Shown: positions 10,731 to 19,581 of the stretch, piece by piece
How the letters are laid out: each line of letters begins with the position of its first letter
How positions within the stretch are numbered: the stretch's first letter is position 1
Assembly (NCBI RefSeq): GCF_002002925.1
Contig: NZ_CP019511.1
Coordinates: 2,418,001 to 2,482,000, forward strand
DNA length: 64,000 bases
Direction of reading: 5' to 3'
Origin: Sphingomonas sp. LM7
Lineage (GTDB): Bacteria; Pseudomonadota; Alphaproteobacteria; Sphingomonadales; Sphingomonadaceae
Notes under the pieces: generated by a model
The model's input: only the letters and a program-made list of their open reading frames with translations
The model's database searches: none
What the model was told of the DNA's origin: nothing
Position numbers and translations under genes: made by a program

Positions 10731-12221
10731 ATGGTCAGACGCTCCATCGCCTTGACGCTCGTCCTTGCATTGCCGCTCGCCGCCTGTGCGGCGGGCCCGG
10801 ACTATCGCCCGCGCACCGCCCCCGAGCTCGGCGTTCCCGACCGCTATTCGGTCCCTGCCGACCGGCGCGCGCGTGAGGATCTCACGCGCTGGTGGGACAA
10901 GTTCGACGATCCGCAGCTCGGCTCGCTGGTCCAGCGCGCGCAGGCCGCCAATCTCGATATCGCCCAGGCCGTCACGCGACTGCGCCAGGCACGCGAATCG
11001 CTGGTTCAGCAGCGTGCATCACTGTTCCCCAGCGTCAGTGCGTCGGGCGGCGCATCGCGCACCGATTCGCTGCGCGGCGGCACGACCACCACCACCCTGC
11101 CCGACGGCACCGTCACGTCCTTCTCGCAGGGCGGCCGCACCAGCTTCTCGCTCGGCGCCGACGCCAGCTACCAGCTCGACTTGTTCGGCGGGGTGCGCCG
11201 CGGCATCGAATCGGCGCGTGCCAGCTATGAGTCCGCCGGCTTCGATTATGCGACCGTGCTGATCTCGATCGAGGCGGAAACTGCGCGCAACTACGTCCTC
11301 GCCCGCGTCGCGCAGACTCAGCTGGCCAATGCCCGCAATTCGCTCGCGCTTCAGGAAGACAATCTCCAGATTGCCCAATGGCGCGTCCAGGCCGGGCTCG
11401 TCTCGACGATCGATCAGGAACAGGCCCGCGCCCAGCGCGCGCAGACCGCGGCCACGATCCCCAGCCTCGAAGCGAATTACAACGGCTTCGTCTCGCGCTT
11501 AGGCGTGCTGACCGGCCAGGCGCCCGGCGCGCTTAAGTCCGAACTCGAGGCCGTCAAGCCGATCCCGCGCGGCCCTGCGCAGGTCGCCGCCGGCATTCCC
11601 GCCGAAGCGCTGCGCCAGCGCCCCGACATTCGCGTCGCCGAGCGTAACCTCGCCGCCGCCACTGCGCGGATCGGCGTTGCCGAGGCGCAGCTCTATCCGT
11701 CGCTGTCGATCGGCGGCAGCATCAATGGCGGCAGCAGTGCGCTCGATTCGATCTTCGACGTGATCACCGGGCGCCTGTTCGCCAACATCGCCCAGACGAT
11801 CTTCGACGCGGGCCGCACCCGCAGCCAGGTCCGTTCTGCGCAGGCGGCAGCCGACGGCGCGTTCCTGTCGTACAAGCAGACCGTGCTCACGGGACTTGAG
11901 GACATTGAGAATGCGATCGTCGCGCTGGAAGCGGCGCAGCGGCGCGAGGCCGAGTTCCGCATCGCGCTTGAGGCGTCGGACAACCAGGCGATCCTCGCCC
12001 GGATGCAATATCGTTCGGGGCTTACAGACTTCACGACGCTCAATCAGGCCGAAACCGCGCTGCTTTCCGCGCGAAACGGGCTGGTGAACGCGCAATCCGA
12101 TCAATCGACCGCTCTCATCCAGCTCTATCTGTCGCTCGGCGGCGGCTGGGACAGCAACGTCACTCCCACGGCCCCGACAGGGCCCTTATCGACCACAGGC
12201 GGCACCGCGGATGGCAACTGA
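10731..12221 (+). CDS. RND/MacAB-type efflux outer-membrane factor, NodT family lipoprotein
   Basis: An outer-membrane TolC/OprM-type channel of 496 residues. A lipoprotein signal ends in LPLAAC, with Cys 19 as the acylation site. Two repeats of the outer-membrane efflux domain follow, with the typical RARE-DLTRWWDKFDDPQL start and the second-repeat RQRPDIRVAERNLAAA. It is the first gene of a four-gene operon and overlaps the adaptor start by 11 bases. The C-terminal tail is rich in Pro, Thr and Gly. Confidence 0.93.
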   Translation: MVRRSIALTLVLALPLAACAAGPDYRPRTAPELGVPDRYSVPADRRAREDLTRWWDKFDDPQLGSLVQRAQAANLDIAQAVTRLRQARESLVQQRASLFPSVSASGGASRTDSLRGGTTTTTLPDGTVTSFSQGGRTSFSLGADASYQLDLFGGVRRGIESARASYESAGFDYATVLISIEAETARNYVLARVAQTQLANARNSLALQEDNLQIAQWRVQAGLVSTIDQEQARAQRAQTAATIPSLEANYNGFVSRLGVLTGQAPGALKSELEAVKPIPRGPAQVAAGIPAEALRQRPDIRVAERNLAAATARIGVAEAQLYPSLSIGGSINGGSSALDSIFDVITGRLFANIAQTIFDAGRTRSQVRSAQAAADGAFLSYKQTVLTGLEDIENAIVALEAAQRREAEFRIALEASDNQAILARMQYRSGLTDFTTLNQAETALLSARNGLVNAQSDQSTALIQLYLSLGGGWDSNVTPTAPTGPLSTTGGTADGN

Positions 12222-13620
12222 TCCCAACAAGAATCTCGACGACTTCCTCGGCACGCCGGCGCGGCCATGGTGGCGCCGCTGGCTGAAGTGGATCGTGATC
12301 GGTCTGGTCGTGGTGCTTCTCGGGTTGCTGCTATCGCGTTGCTTCGGGGGCACTGCCGCCACCGAATATTCCACCGAGGAAATCGAGCGCGGCAACCTCA
12401 CCGTCAGCGTCTCGGCAACGGGCAAGCTCGCCCCGACCAACCAGGTGCAGGTCGGTTCGGAGCTTTCGGGCCTGGTCGAAACCGTTTCCGTCGATGTCAA
12501 CGATCGCGTCGTGAAGGGCCAGCCGCTCGCGGTGCTCGACGTCTCGCAGCTCGACGACGAGATCACCCAGGGCCGCGCCCAGCTCAACGCGCAACAGGCC
12601 CAGGTCCTGCAAGCACAGGCTACCGTCGCCGAATCGCGCGCGCAGCTCGGCCGGCTCGAGGAAGTCAGCCGCCTGTCGGGCGGGCGCGTCCCCGCCAAGG
12701 TCGAGATGGAGCAGGCGCGCGCAGCAGTCCAGCGCGCCAACGCCGCGCTGGCCGCCGCGCAAGCCAACGTCGTCGCGGCGCGCGCGGGCCTCTCGTCGAA
12801 CGAGACCCGGCGCTACAAGGCAGTCATCCGGTCGCCGGTGAACGGCGTGGTGCTCGCCCGCCAGATCGACGCCGGCCAGACCGTCGCCGCCTCGTTCAAC
12901 ACGCCCACGCTGTTCGTGATCGCCGAAGATCTGTCGGCGATGGAGCTGCAGGTCGCGATCGACGAAGCCGATGTCGGCTCGGTCAAGGACGGGCAGCTTG
13001 CCAGCTTCACTGTCGATGCCTTCCCCGGCAAGACCTTCCCGGCGACGATCACCCGCGTCGATCTCGGCTCGAACCTCTCGGCCCAGTCGGCGACGACGAC
13101 CAGCACGACCACCACGTCGTCGCAGGTCGTTTCCTATGCCGCCACGCTCAGCGTCGCCAATGCCGACCAGCAGCTGCGCCCCGGCATGACCGCGACCGCC
13201 GAGATCGTCACCAAGGCCAAGCCCAACATCCTGCTCGTCCCCAACGCCGCACTTCGCTTCAAGCCGAGCGACGGCGCGCCCGCCGCGAGCAGCAGCCAGG
13301 GTGGCATCACCGGCGCGCTCGCCCCGCCGCGCGGACGCCGCGGCAACCAGGCACAGAAATCGGCGCCGATCAGCCGTGGCACCGGCCAGACCGTCTACAT
13401 CCTCGGCGCGGACAACCTGCCCCAGCCGGTCCAGGTCACGATCGGCGACACCAACGGCACCGTCACCGAGATCACCGGCGGCGAACTCAAGCCCGGCATG
13501 AAGGTGATCACCGGCCAGCTCGCCAGCGGCAGCACCGGCGAGCGCCGCCAGGGCAGCGGCCAGCGGCGCCAGGGTTCGGGCGGCCAGAGCGGTGCGGGAG
13601 GCCAGCGTGGCGCCCAGTGA
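12211..13620 (+). CDS. Efflux periplasmic adaptor subunit (MacA-like membrane fusion protein)
   Basis: A 469-residue HlyD/MacA-type adaptor. Residues ~27-45 form the single N-terminal membrane anchor. The lipoyl half-motifs (GNLTVSVSATGKLAPTNQ and IRSPVNGVVLARQIDAGQTV) flank a coiled-coil hairpin at about residues 110-195. A beta-barrel and membrane-proximal domain follow. Odd features are a Thr/Ser-rich run near residue 300, a Pro/Arg-rich linker around 370, and a Gly/Gln/Arg-rich tail of ~30 residues. It joins the ATPase/permease pair to the outer-membrane factor. Confidence 0.92.
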   Translation: MATDPNKNLDDFLGTPARPWWRRWLKWIVIGLVVVLLGLLLSRCFGGTAATEYSTEEIERGNLTVSVSATGKLAPTNQVQVGSELSGLVETVSVDVNDRVVKGQPLAVLDVSQLDDEITQGRAQLNAQQAQVLQAQATVAESRAQLGRLEEVSRLSGGRVPAKVEMEQARAAVQRANAALAAAQANVVAARAGLSSNETRRYKAVIRSPVNGVVLARQIDAGQTVAASFNTPTLFVIAEDLSAMELQVAIDEADVGSVKDGQLASFTVDAFPGKTFPATITRVDLGSNLSAQSATTTSTTTTSSQVVSYAATLSVANADQQLRPGMTATAEIVTKAKPNILLVPNAALRFKPSDGAPAASSSQGGITGALAPPRGRRGNQAQKSAPISRGTGQTVYILGADNLPQPVQVTIGDTNGTVTEITGGELKPGMKVITGQLASGSTGERRQGSGQRRQGSGGQSGAGGQRGAQ

Positions 13621-14323
13621 CTCGACGATCATCGAGCTGCGCGGCGTCAGCAAGGTTTATGGCGAGGGCCCGACGGCGTTCCAGGCGCTGAAGGGCATCG
13701 ACCTCGACATCGAAGCCGGCGATTTCGTCGCAGTGATGGGCCCCTCGGGCTCGGGCAAGTCGACGACGATGAACATCCTGGGCTGCCTCGACGTGCCGAG
13801 CGGCGGCGAATTCCGCTTCAAGGGCGTGCATGTCGAACGCCTCGACCGCGACGAGCGCGCGCTGCTCCGCCGGAAGTATCTCGGCTTCGTGTTCCAAGGC
13901 TTCAACCTGCTGGCACGCACCTCGGCACTGGAGAATGTCGAGCTGCCTTTGCTCTATCGCGGCGACGCGAAGAAGGCGCGGCGCGAGGCGGCGATGGCCG
14001 CGCTCGACAAGGTCGGGCTCAAGGAATGGTGGGACCATACCCCCGCCGAGCTTTCGGGCGGCCAGCAGCAGCGCGTCGCGATCGCCCGCGCGATCGTCAC
14101 CAATCCCGCAGTGCTTCTCGCCGACGAGCCCACCGGCAACCTCGACAGCGAACGCTCGATCGAGATCATGCGGCTGCTCACCGACCTCAACCAGACCAGC
14201 GGCATCACCGTGCTGATGGTCACCCACGAACCCGACATGGCCGCCTTCGCCCGCACGATCATCCACTTCAAGGACGGACTGGTCGAACGGATCGAAAAGC
14301 ATGCGCGGGAGGTGGCGGCGTGA
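13607..14323 (+). CDS. MacB-like ABC transporter ATP-binding protein
   Basis: The cytosolic ATPase of the MacB/LolD type (238 residues). It has Walker A GPSGSGKST, the Q-loop FQGFNLL, the signature LSGGQQQRVAIARAI and Walker B VLLADEPTGNLDS. In MacB of E. coli this domain is fused to the permease; here they are separate genes. I chose the GTG at 13607 because GGGAGG lies 6 bases upstream; an in-frame GTG at 13592 also exists. The start overlaps the adaptor's end by 14 bases, which suggests translational coupling. Confidence 0.93.
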   Translation: MAPSDSTIIELRGVSKVYGEGPTAFQALKGIDLDIEAGDFVAVMGPSGSGKSTTMNILGCLDVPSGGEFRFKGVHVERLDRDERALLRRKYLGFVFQGFNLLARTSALENVELPLLYRGDAKKARREAAMAALDKVGLKEWWDHTPAELSGGQQQRVAIARAIVTNPAVLLADEPTGNLDSERSIEIMRLLTDLNQTSGITVLMVTHEPDMAAFARTIIHFKDGLVERIEKHAREVAA

Positions 14324-14324
14324 G

Positions 14325-14440
14325 CGCTAGACTTCTCAAGCCCCTCCCGTTCAGGAGAGGGGTTGGGGGTGGGGCCTGGCCGTCTCACCGAGACCTTTCG
14401 CCTGCCGCACTGCCCGCCCCCTCCAAAGAAGGGGAGAGGC
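14325..14440. repeat. Palindromic repeat element inside the efflux operon
   Basis: About 115 bp of non-coding, strongly self-complementary sequence between the ATPase and permease genes. It contains a CCCCTCCC/GGAGAGGGG hairpin near 14341-14362, a G-rich run (GGTTGGGGGTGGGG) complementary to a C-rich stretch at about 14411-14421, and a distal CCCCCTCC/GGGGAGAGG hairpin near 14416-14439. The final GGGGAGAGG doubles as the ribosome site for the permease. This resembles the short mobile palindromes seen in intergenic regions of sphingomonads. Confidence 0.55.
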
Positions 14441-14447
14441 TAGAATA

Positions 14448-15653
14448 ATGTTCGGCACAACCTTCATCCTCGCGATCCGATCGATCTTCCGGCACAAGCT
14501 GCGCTCGTTCCTGACGACGCTCGGCATCATCATCGGCGTCGCCGCGGTGGTCGCGATGGTCACGCTCGGCAACGCCACCACCAAGGCCGCGCAGCAGCAG
14601 GTCGCCAGCCTCGGCACCAACATCCTTCAGGTCCGCCCCGGCCAGGGCTTCGGTCGCGGCGGCGGCGGGCCGCGCCCGCCTGATTTCGAGCAGGAAGATG
14701 TCGAGGCGATCGCCCGCCAGGTCGCCGGCGTCACTGCGGTCGCGCCGCAGGCCCAGTCGACTGCGACGGTGATTTATCAGGGCGCCAACTGGTCGACGAC
14801 GATCAACGGCACCACCAATGCCTTTTTCCAGGTCCAGCCCTGGCCGCTGGCCTCGGGCCGGATCTTCACGCGCGCCGAGGAGCAGGCGGGCAAGGGCGTC
14901 TGCATCATCGGCAATACGATCCGCACCAACCTGTTCCGCGGCGGCGAGGCGGTCGGCGAGCGCATCCGCGTCAACGGCGTGTCGTGCGACGTGATCGGCA
15001 CGCTCAGCACGCGCGGCCAGGGCGGCTTCGGCGATCAGGACGACACGCTGATCATGCCGATCAAGCAGGTCCAGCGCCGCTTCACCGGCAATCGCGACAT
15101 CCGGCTGATGCTCGTCGGCATCGACCCGGCCTATGACGGCACCCAGGTCCAGGAATCGATCAAGCAGGTGCTGCGCGAGCGGCGGCAGATCACCGGCGGC
15201 AAAGAGGATGATTTCAACATCTTCGACACTGCCCAGATCAGCGCGACGCTCACCGGGATCACTACGCTCTTGACCCAGATCGTCACTGCGGTGGCAGGGA
15301 TCAGCCTGGTCGTCGGCGGCATCGGGATCATGAACATCATGCTGGTCTCGGTGACCGAGCGGACGCGCGAGATCGGCATCCGCCTTGCGATCGGCGCGGT
15401 CGCCAGCGAAGTGCTGATGCAGTTTCTGATGGAAGCAGTGGTGCTGTCGTGTCTCGGCGGCCTTGTCGGGCTGCTCGTCGCCCAGCTCGTCGTGTTCGGA
15501 CTGGCGCCGCTGATGAAGGTCGAATTCATGTTCGAGCCGCAGATCAACGTCATCGCGTTCGGGATCTCGGCGATGATCGGGGTGATCTTCGGCTATTTCC
15601 CGGCGCGGCGCGCGGCGAGCCTCAACCCGATCGACGCCCTCCGTCACGAATAG
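14448..15653 (+). CDS. MacB-like ABC transporter permease (FtsX-type)
   Basis: The membrane half of the MacB-type exporter, 401 residues. One N-terminal membrane helix (~20-45) is followed by a large MacB periplasmic core domain (~50-260), then three C-terminal FtsX helices beginning at GISLVVGGIGIMNIMLV, with the VTERTREIGIRLAIGA loop that contacts the ATPase. It is typical in length for a split MacB. The ribosome site GGGGAGAGG comes from the preceding repeat. A GTGA overlap at the ATPase stop (14320) looks like the ancestral start of this gene. Confidence 0.93.
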   Translation: MFGTTFILAIRSIFRHKLRSFLTTLGIIIGVAAVVAMVTLGNATTKAAQQQVASLGTNILQVRPGQGFGRGGGGPRPPDFEQEDVEAIARQVAGVTAVAPQAQSTATVIYQGANWSTTINGTTNAFFQVQPWPLASGRIFTRAEEQAGKGVCIIGNTIRTNLFRGGEAVGERIRVNGVSCDVIGTLSTRGQGGFGDQDDTLIMPIKQVQRRFTGNRDIRLMLVGIDPAYDGTQVQESIKQVLRERRQITGGKEDDFNIFDTAQISATLTGITTLLTQIVTAVAGISLVVGGIGIMNIMLVSVTERTREIGIRLAIGAVASEVLMQFLMEAVVLSCLGGLVGLLVAQLVVFGLAPLMKVEFMFEPQINVIAFGISAMIGVIFGYFPARRAASLNPIDALRHE

Positions 15654-15683
15654 AATTCCTCCTCCCTCCCAGGGGAGGAATTC
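15653..15683. terminator. Bidirectional hairpin between permease and MocA-like gene
   Basis: A perfect 10-bp stem GAATTCCTCC/GGAGGAATTC with an 11-base loop lies in the 32-bp convergent gap. It touches the last base of the permease stop codon. The position suits a shared terminator, but no T-run follows on either side. Confidence 0.5.
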
Positions 15684-15685
15684 AG

Positions 15686-16279
15686 CTACTTCCCGTCGGT
15701 CGGCAGCCCGTAGAGCTGGCGCAGCTCCTCCAGATCGACGCGCGTATCGACATCGACCAGCTCCGCCGGGCTGGTGACGACATGGTGTCCGCGCTTGATC
15801 AACTGCCGTGCGCCTTCGTCACCCTCCAGGTTGAGCAGATCCTCGAACATGCCCTTGCCGAACAGCGCCGGCGGGCCGGGCTGCTTGCCGTCGCTCGACG
15901 CGACGATCGTGCCGGCGCCGTCGGCCGCATCGAACATCCGATAGACATGCGCCGCGGTCACGCGCGGCATATCGGCCAGCGCCACCAACACCGCCTCGGC
16001 GCCCGCCTGCTTTGCAAGCGCGACGCCATGGCACAGCGAGCGCGCCTGCCCCAGCGAAGGATCGGGGTTCTGCTCGACCTGATAGCCGCGCTGGGCAAAG
16101 TCGAGACCCGTGCCGAACACCACGGCGATGCGCGTCAGGAACGGCACATTCTCCAGCGCCGTCACGACATGATAGGCCAGCGGCTTGTCGAGAAACGGCT
16201 CGCTGAGCTTGTCGCCCTCGAAGCGGCGCGAATGTCCCGCGGCGAGCAGTACCAGCGCAGTATTTTCAGGCGTCAGCAT
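15686..16279 (-). CDS. MobA/MocA-like nucleotidyltransferase
   Basis: A 197-residue NTP-transferase-fold protein related to molybdenum cofactor cytidylyltransferase. Near the N-terminus is the nucleotide-binding LLAAGHSRRFEGDKL; LVALADMPRVT is the metal-binding Asp segment, and PGPPALFGKGMF is typical of MocA. MocA converts Mo-molybdopterin to the cytosine dinucleotide form used by xanthine-dehydrogenase-family enzymes. It overlaps the end of the xdhC-like gene by 14 bases, so the two are one operon. No molybdoenzyme structural gene is in view. Confidence 0.85.
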   Translation of the reverse strand: MLTPENTALVLLAAGHSRRFEGDKLSEPFLDKPLAYHVVTALENVPFLTRIAVVFGTGLDFAQRGYQVEQNPDPSLGQARSLCHGVALAKQAGAEAVLVALADMPRVTAAHVYRMFDAADGAGTIVASSDGKQPGPPALFGKGMFEDLLNLEGDEGARQLIKRGHHVVTSPAELVDVDTRVDLEELRQLYGLPTDGK

Positions 16280-17180
16280 GGAAACTCCTCACCATCGAAG
16301 CCGCGATCGACAGCGCGATTTCGGCCGGCCCGATCGCACCGATGTGCATCCCGGCCGGCCCCTCGATACGGCCCAGATCGATTTCCGCAACGCCCACCGC
16401 GCGAAGCCGCTCCAGCCGCGCCGCATGGCTCTTGCGCGAGCCCAGCGCCGCGACATAGCCAGCCGGGTGGGCCAGCGCGGCAATCAGTGCCGCATCGTCG
16501 ATCTTGGGATCATGGCTGAGCGTCACCACCGCGGTCGCCGGATCGGGCCGCAACGCCGCCACTGCCTCGTCGGGCCAGCGATCGTCGAGCTCGATGCCGG
16601 GAAACCGCTCTTGCGTCAGGAAGCGTCCGCGCGGATCGATCACATGCGTGACGATCCCCAGCTCGCGCGCCAGCCCCGCAAGCCGCTGCGCGATCTGCAC
16701 CGCGCCGACGATCAGCAGTCGCCGTGGCGGATCATAACGGTTGACGAAGTCGCCTGCGTTGCCGGCCACGCTCCGGCCGCTTGCCAGATCGGTCGCGACA
16801 TCGAACGGCGTACCCTCTGCCTGCGCCGCGCCGATCGCCTCGAATAACTGCGGCTCGAATCCTTGCGCGGATACGGGCTGCACCAGCACCGCGATCTCGC
16901 CGCCGCAGGGCAGCCCGACTTCCCACGCCGCCGCATCGGCGACGCCATAGGTCTTCACTACCGAGGGCGCCCCCGCGATCACTTCGGCCGCCGTCGCAAG
17001 GATATCGGTCTCGACGCAACCACCCGAAACCGATCCCTCGAAGCGCCCGTCGGCATGTACCAGCATATGGCTACCGCGCGGCCGCGGCGCCGATCCCCAG
17101 GTCGATACCACCGTCGCCAGCGCCATCGGTGCCCCGGCCCAGGCCCGCGCGGCTGCCAGCACGCCTTCATTATCCGCCAC
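16266..17180 (-). CDS. XdhC/CoxI family molybdoenzyme maturation factor
   Basis: A 304-residue protein that binds and inserts the molybdenum cofactor into xanthine-dehydrogenase-type enzymes. The N-terminal XdhC/CoxI domain shows GSAPRPRGSHMLVHADG and SVSGGCVETDI. The C-terminal Rossmann-like domain shows RLLIVGAVQIAQ, a match to the usual GaGhvA nucleotide loop with His replaced by Gln, and DPRGRFLTQERFPG. I chose the GTG at 17180 (MADNEGV) because GAGCGAGG lies just upstream. It precedes and overlaps the MocA-like gene. Confidence 0.88.
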   Translation of the reverse strand: MADNEGVLAAARAWAGAPMALATVVSTWGSAPRPRGSHMLVHADGRFEGSVSGGCVETDILATAAEVIAGAPSVVKTYGVADAAAWEVGLPCGGEIAVLVQPVSAQGFEPQLFEAIGAAQAEGTPFDVATDLASGRSVAGNAGDFVNRYDPPRRLLIVGAVQIAQRLAGLARELGIVTHVIDPRGRFLTQERFPGIELDDRWPDEAVAALRPDPATAVVTLSHDPKIDDAALIAALAHPAGYVAALGSRKSHAARLERLRAVGVAEIDLGRIEGPAGMHIGAIGPAEIALSIAASMVRSFHADA

Positions 17181-17224
17181 GCATCGCCTCGCTCCCGTCA
17201 CAACTGCTGACTACCGCCTAACGC

Positions 17225-18313
17225 GTGGAAAGTTTCGTGACGAGATCGTTGGCGTTCGCAGCGTTGCTGCTGGCGCAGGGCTGTACGCAGGTGCAGGAGG
17301 GGCGCATGGCCATCTCGCCCGCCGCCCCGCCGATCGTCATCGCCCATCGCGGCGCCAGCGGCGAACGCCCCGAGCACACCTTGCTGTCATACCAGCTCGC
17401 GATCGATCAGGGCGCCGACTTCATCGAACCCGATCTGGTGCCGACCAGGGACGGCGTGCTCGTCGCGCGCCACGAGAACGAGATCTCGGGCACCACCGAC
17501 GTCGCCGGCCACCCCGAATTCGCCGCACGCAAGATGACCAAGACGATCGACGGCACTCCCGTAACCGGCTGGTTCACCGAAGATTTCACCCTCGCCGAAC
17601 TCAAGACGCTGCGCGCCAGGGAGCGCCTTCCGCAGTTCCGCGCCGGCAACACGAAGTTCGACGGCCAGGCGGAAATCCCGACCTTCGATGAGATCATCGC
17701 ACTCGCCAGGCAAGCGTCGCGCGCCACAGGCCGCACCATCGGCATCTATCCCGAGACCAAGCACCCGAGCTATTTCGCCGCGATCGGCCTGCCGCTCGAG
17801 GAAAAGCTCGTCGCAACGCTAAAGGCTGCCGGCTGGGATCGCGCTGACGCTCCGGTGTTCATCCAGTCGTTCGAAGTCGCCAACCTCAAAAAGCTCAAGG
17901 GCATGACGCGAGTCCCGCTCATCCAGCTGATGGGCGCGAGCGGCGGGCCCGCCGATGGCGCCGAGCCGAGCTATGCCACGATGGCGACGCCCGAAGGCCT
18001 CGCCCGAATCGCCCAGTATGCCACGGGAATCGGCCCCGAACGCACGATGATCCTGCCGACCTCGGGCACCGCCACCACTTTGGTCGCCGACGCACACGAA
18101 GCGGGCCTCAAGGTCCATCCCTGGACCTTCCGCGCCGAGAATTTCTTCCTCCTGCCTGCCTACCGCTCGGCCGGCGGCCCCGCCGAACATGGTCGGCTCG
18201 CCGAGGAAATCGCGTATTTCATCGGACTTGGCGTGGACGGATTGTTCAGCGATTACCCATATATAGCCGTATCCGCGCGCGCCGCTTCGGCTTCGCCCGC
18301 ACATCGAAGGTAG
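17225..18313 (+). CDS. Glycerophosphodiester phosphodiesterase, GlpQ-like, exported
   Basis: A 362-residue GDPD-family enzyme that hydrolyses glycerophosphodiesters to glycerol-3-phosphate and an alcohol. The catalytic HRGASGERPEHT and the metal site FIEPDLVPTRDGVLVARHE are intact. The fold continues through IGIYPETKHP and LKVHPWTFR, as in periplasmic GlpQ. An N-terminal hydrophobic stretch ending LLLAQGC could be a lipoprotein signal, although the residue three before Cys is Ala rather than Leu. The GTG at 17225 is the longest start; a GTG at 17237 is an alternative. It is followed five bases later by a small lipoprotein gene. Confidence 0.92.
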   Translation: MESFVTRSLAFAALLLAQGCTQVQEGRMAISPAAPPIVIAHRGASGERPEHTLLSYQLAIDQGADFIEPDLVPTRDGVLVARHENEISGTTDVAGHPEFAARKMTKTIDGTPVTGWFTEDFTLAELKTLRARERLPQFRAGNTKFDGQAEIPTFDEIIALARQASRATGRTIGIYPETKHPSYFAAIGLPLEEKLVATLKAAGWDRADAPVFIQSFEVANLKKLKGMTRVPLIQLMGASGGPADGAEPSYATMATPEGLARIAQYATGIGPERTMILPTSGTATTLVADAHEAGLKVHPWTFRAENFFLLPAYRSAGGPAEHGRLAEEIAYFIGLGVDGLFSDYPYIAVSARAASASPAHRR

Positions 18314-18318
18314 GTTCC

Positions 18319-18603
18319 ATGCGCAAGTTGCTGCTCCCCCTGGTCGCCGTGCTGCCGCTGCTGTCGGGCGGCTGCATCGCCAAGACCGCATGGGACGTCG
18401 CCACGCTGCCAGTAAAGGCCGGCAGCCAGGTCGTCGACTGGTCCACCACCAGCCAGGAAGAAGCCGACCGCAACTACGGCAAGAAGATGCGCGAAAAGGA
18501 AGCCAAGGAAGGCAAGGCGCGCCGCAAGGCCGAGAAGGAGTGCAAGAAGAACCCCGACACCTGCCAGCCTTATAACGGCTACCGCGCGTCGGACCCGGAC
18601 TGA
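18319..18603 (+). CDS. Small hypothetical lipoprotein
   Basis: A 94-residue protein with a lipoprotein signal, LPLLSGGC, acylation expected at Cys 19. The mature part begins AKTAWDVATLPVKAGSQVVDW and then becomes a highly charged Lys/Glu helix (about residues 45-75) with two Cys near the end that could form a disulfide. I do not recognise a characterised family. The gene begins 5 bases after the phosphodiesterase, so the two are probably co-transcribed and co-exported. Confidence 0.75.
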   Translation: MRKLLLPLVAVLPLLSGGCIAKTAWDVATLPVKAGSQVVDWSTTSQEEADRNYGKKMREKEAKEGKARRKAEKECKKNPDTCQPYNGYRASDPD

Positions 18604-18783
18604 TACCGCCATCGGGCCGGTCGGCCGCGGCGGGACAAACCGCTTGAAATGTAGGATTTCGCCTGCTGAGATCGATGCTCGGGGTACTGCCCTCGCTCTT
18701 TTGACAGCGTCGATCCCGGCCGGAACGCAAGCTCGCGTTGGGCTGAACCTTCGCGATTTTCCGCATGGCCACGCCGCCGCCGA

Positions 18784-18825
18784 AACATGCGCGACAGTGT
18801 GACCCTGGTGTGACCTTTGCCTTCG
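18784..18825. repeat. 42-bp dispersed repeat, copy 2
   Basis: Second copy of the element at 3132..3173, ungapped and about 88% identical. It lies in the 243-bp convergent gap between the small lipoprotein gene and the hydrolase gene. The rest of that gap shows no gene. Confidence 0.6.
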
Positions 18826-18846
18826 AAAGAACCCACGCCCGCTGCG

Positions 18847-19581
18847 CTAGTCCGCGCCCCGACCCAGCACCTGCGCCACCGCGCGCAGCACTTCGGGCTT
18901 CATCTGTACCCATAAATGGCTGCTGCTGACTTCGATCGCTCGCGCATCCGACCCTTCCGGCTCGCGGCAGATCAGACCGTTGACCAGCCCGTCGCTGTGG
19001 CTCCAGATCGACGTCGCCGGCACCGGCAGCGGCTTGGCCGCCTCCGCCAGCCGCGCATTGACCGCCGGATCGCCGACCTTCTCGCCGGTCAGCCATTCGA
19101 ACTGGCGCCAGACATTGGTGCAGGTCGGCGGCCCCGCGAACGGCGAGCTGATCGTGATGACCTCGCGCACCAGCTCCGGATGCCGGTGCGCCGCGATCCG
19201 CGCCATGATCCCGCCCAGCGACACCCCGATCAGCGTCACCTTCTGGCCCGTCTTCGCATGCAGCGCCGCGACTCGCGCCATCAGCAGCTCGCCATCCTGC
19301 CCGATTGCCCGCACGCCCAGATTGCGCCCGAGATGCCAGCCCTCTGCGCGATAGCCGAGCCGCTTGAGATAGCGCCGCATCACGAAATTCGAGCGGTCCG
19401 AATTAACCAGCCCGGGCAGCAATATCACCGGTCGCCCATCACCCCTCGGCACATCGTCGAGCGTCTTCCATTCGGCAATCAGCCGCCCCAGGCCCCATGC
19501 CGCGCGCGGCCATTCGGAGAGCAGCGCCAGCCGGGGCGGCGGAACGTCTGCGGAGGCGGGAACGGCAAGTCTCAGAACCAC
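18847..19581 (-). CDS. Alpha/beta hydrolase (lipase/esterase-like)
   Basis: A 244-residue alpha/beta hydrolase. VILLPGLVNSDRSNFVMRRY carries the oxyanion region, GVSLGG is the nucleophile elbow with the catalytic Ser, and WSHSDGLV and SSSHLWV hold the likely acidic residue and His. The pattern resembles triacylglycerol lipase-type esterases without an export signal. The GTG start at 19581 has GGGAG 7 bases upstream and overlaps the end of the TIGR02117 gene by 10 bases; an ATG at 19611 would lengthen the overlap to 40. The substrate is unknown. Confidence 0.82.
   Translation of the reverse strand: MVLRLAVPASADVPPPRLALLSEWPRAAWGLGRLIAEWKTLDDVPRGDGRPVILLPGLVNSDRSNFVMRRYLKRLGYRAEGWHLGRNLGVRAIGQDGELLMARVAALHAKTGQKVTLIGVSLGGIMARIAAHRHPELVREVITISSPFAGPPTCTNVWRQFEWLTGEKVGDPAVNARLAEAAKPLPVPATSIWSHSDGLVNGLICREPEGSDARAIEVSSSHLWVQMKPEVLRAVAQVLGRGAD

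Noticed and set aside
12331..13653. A 440-codon minus-strand frame opposite the efflux adaptor
   Set aside because: Ala/Gly/Arg-rich shadow without motifs; the adaptor is well supported.
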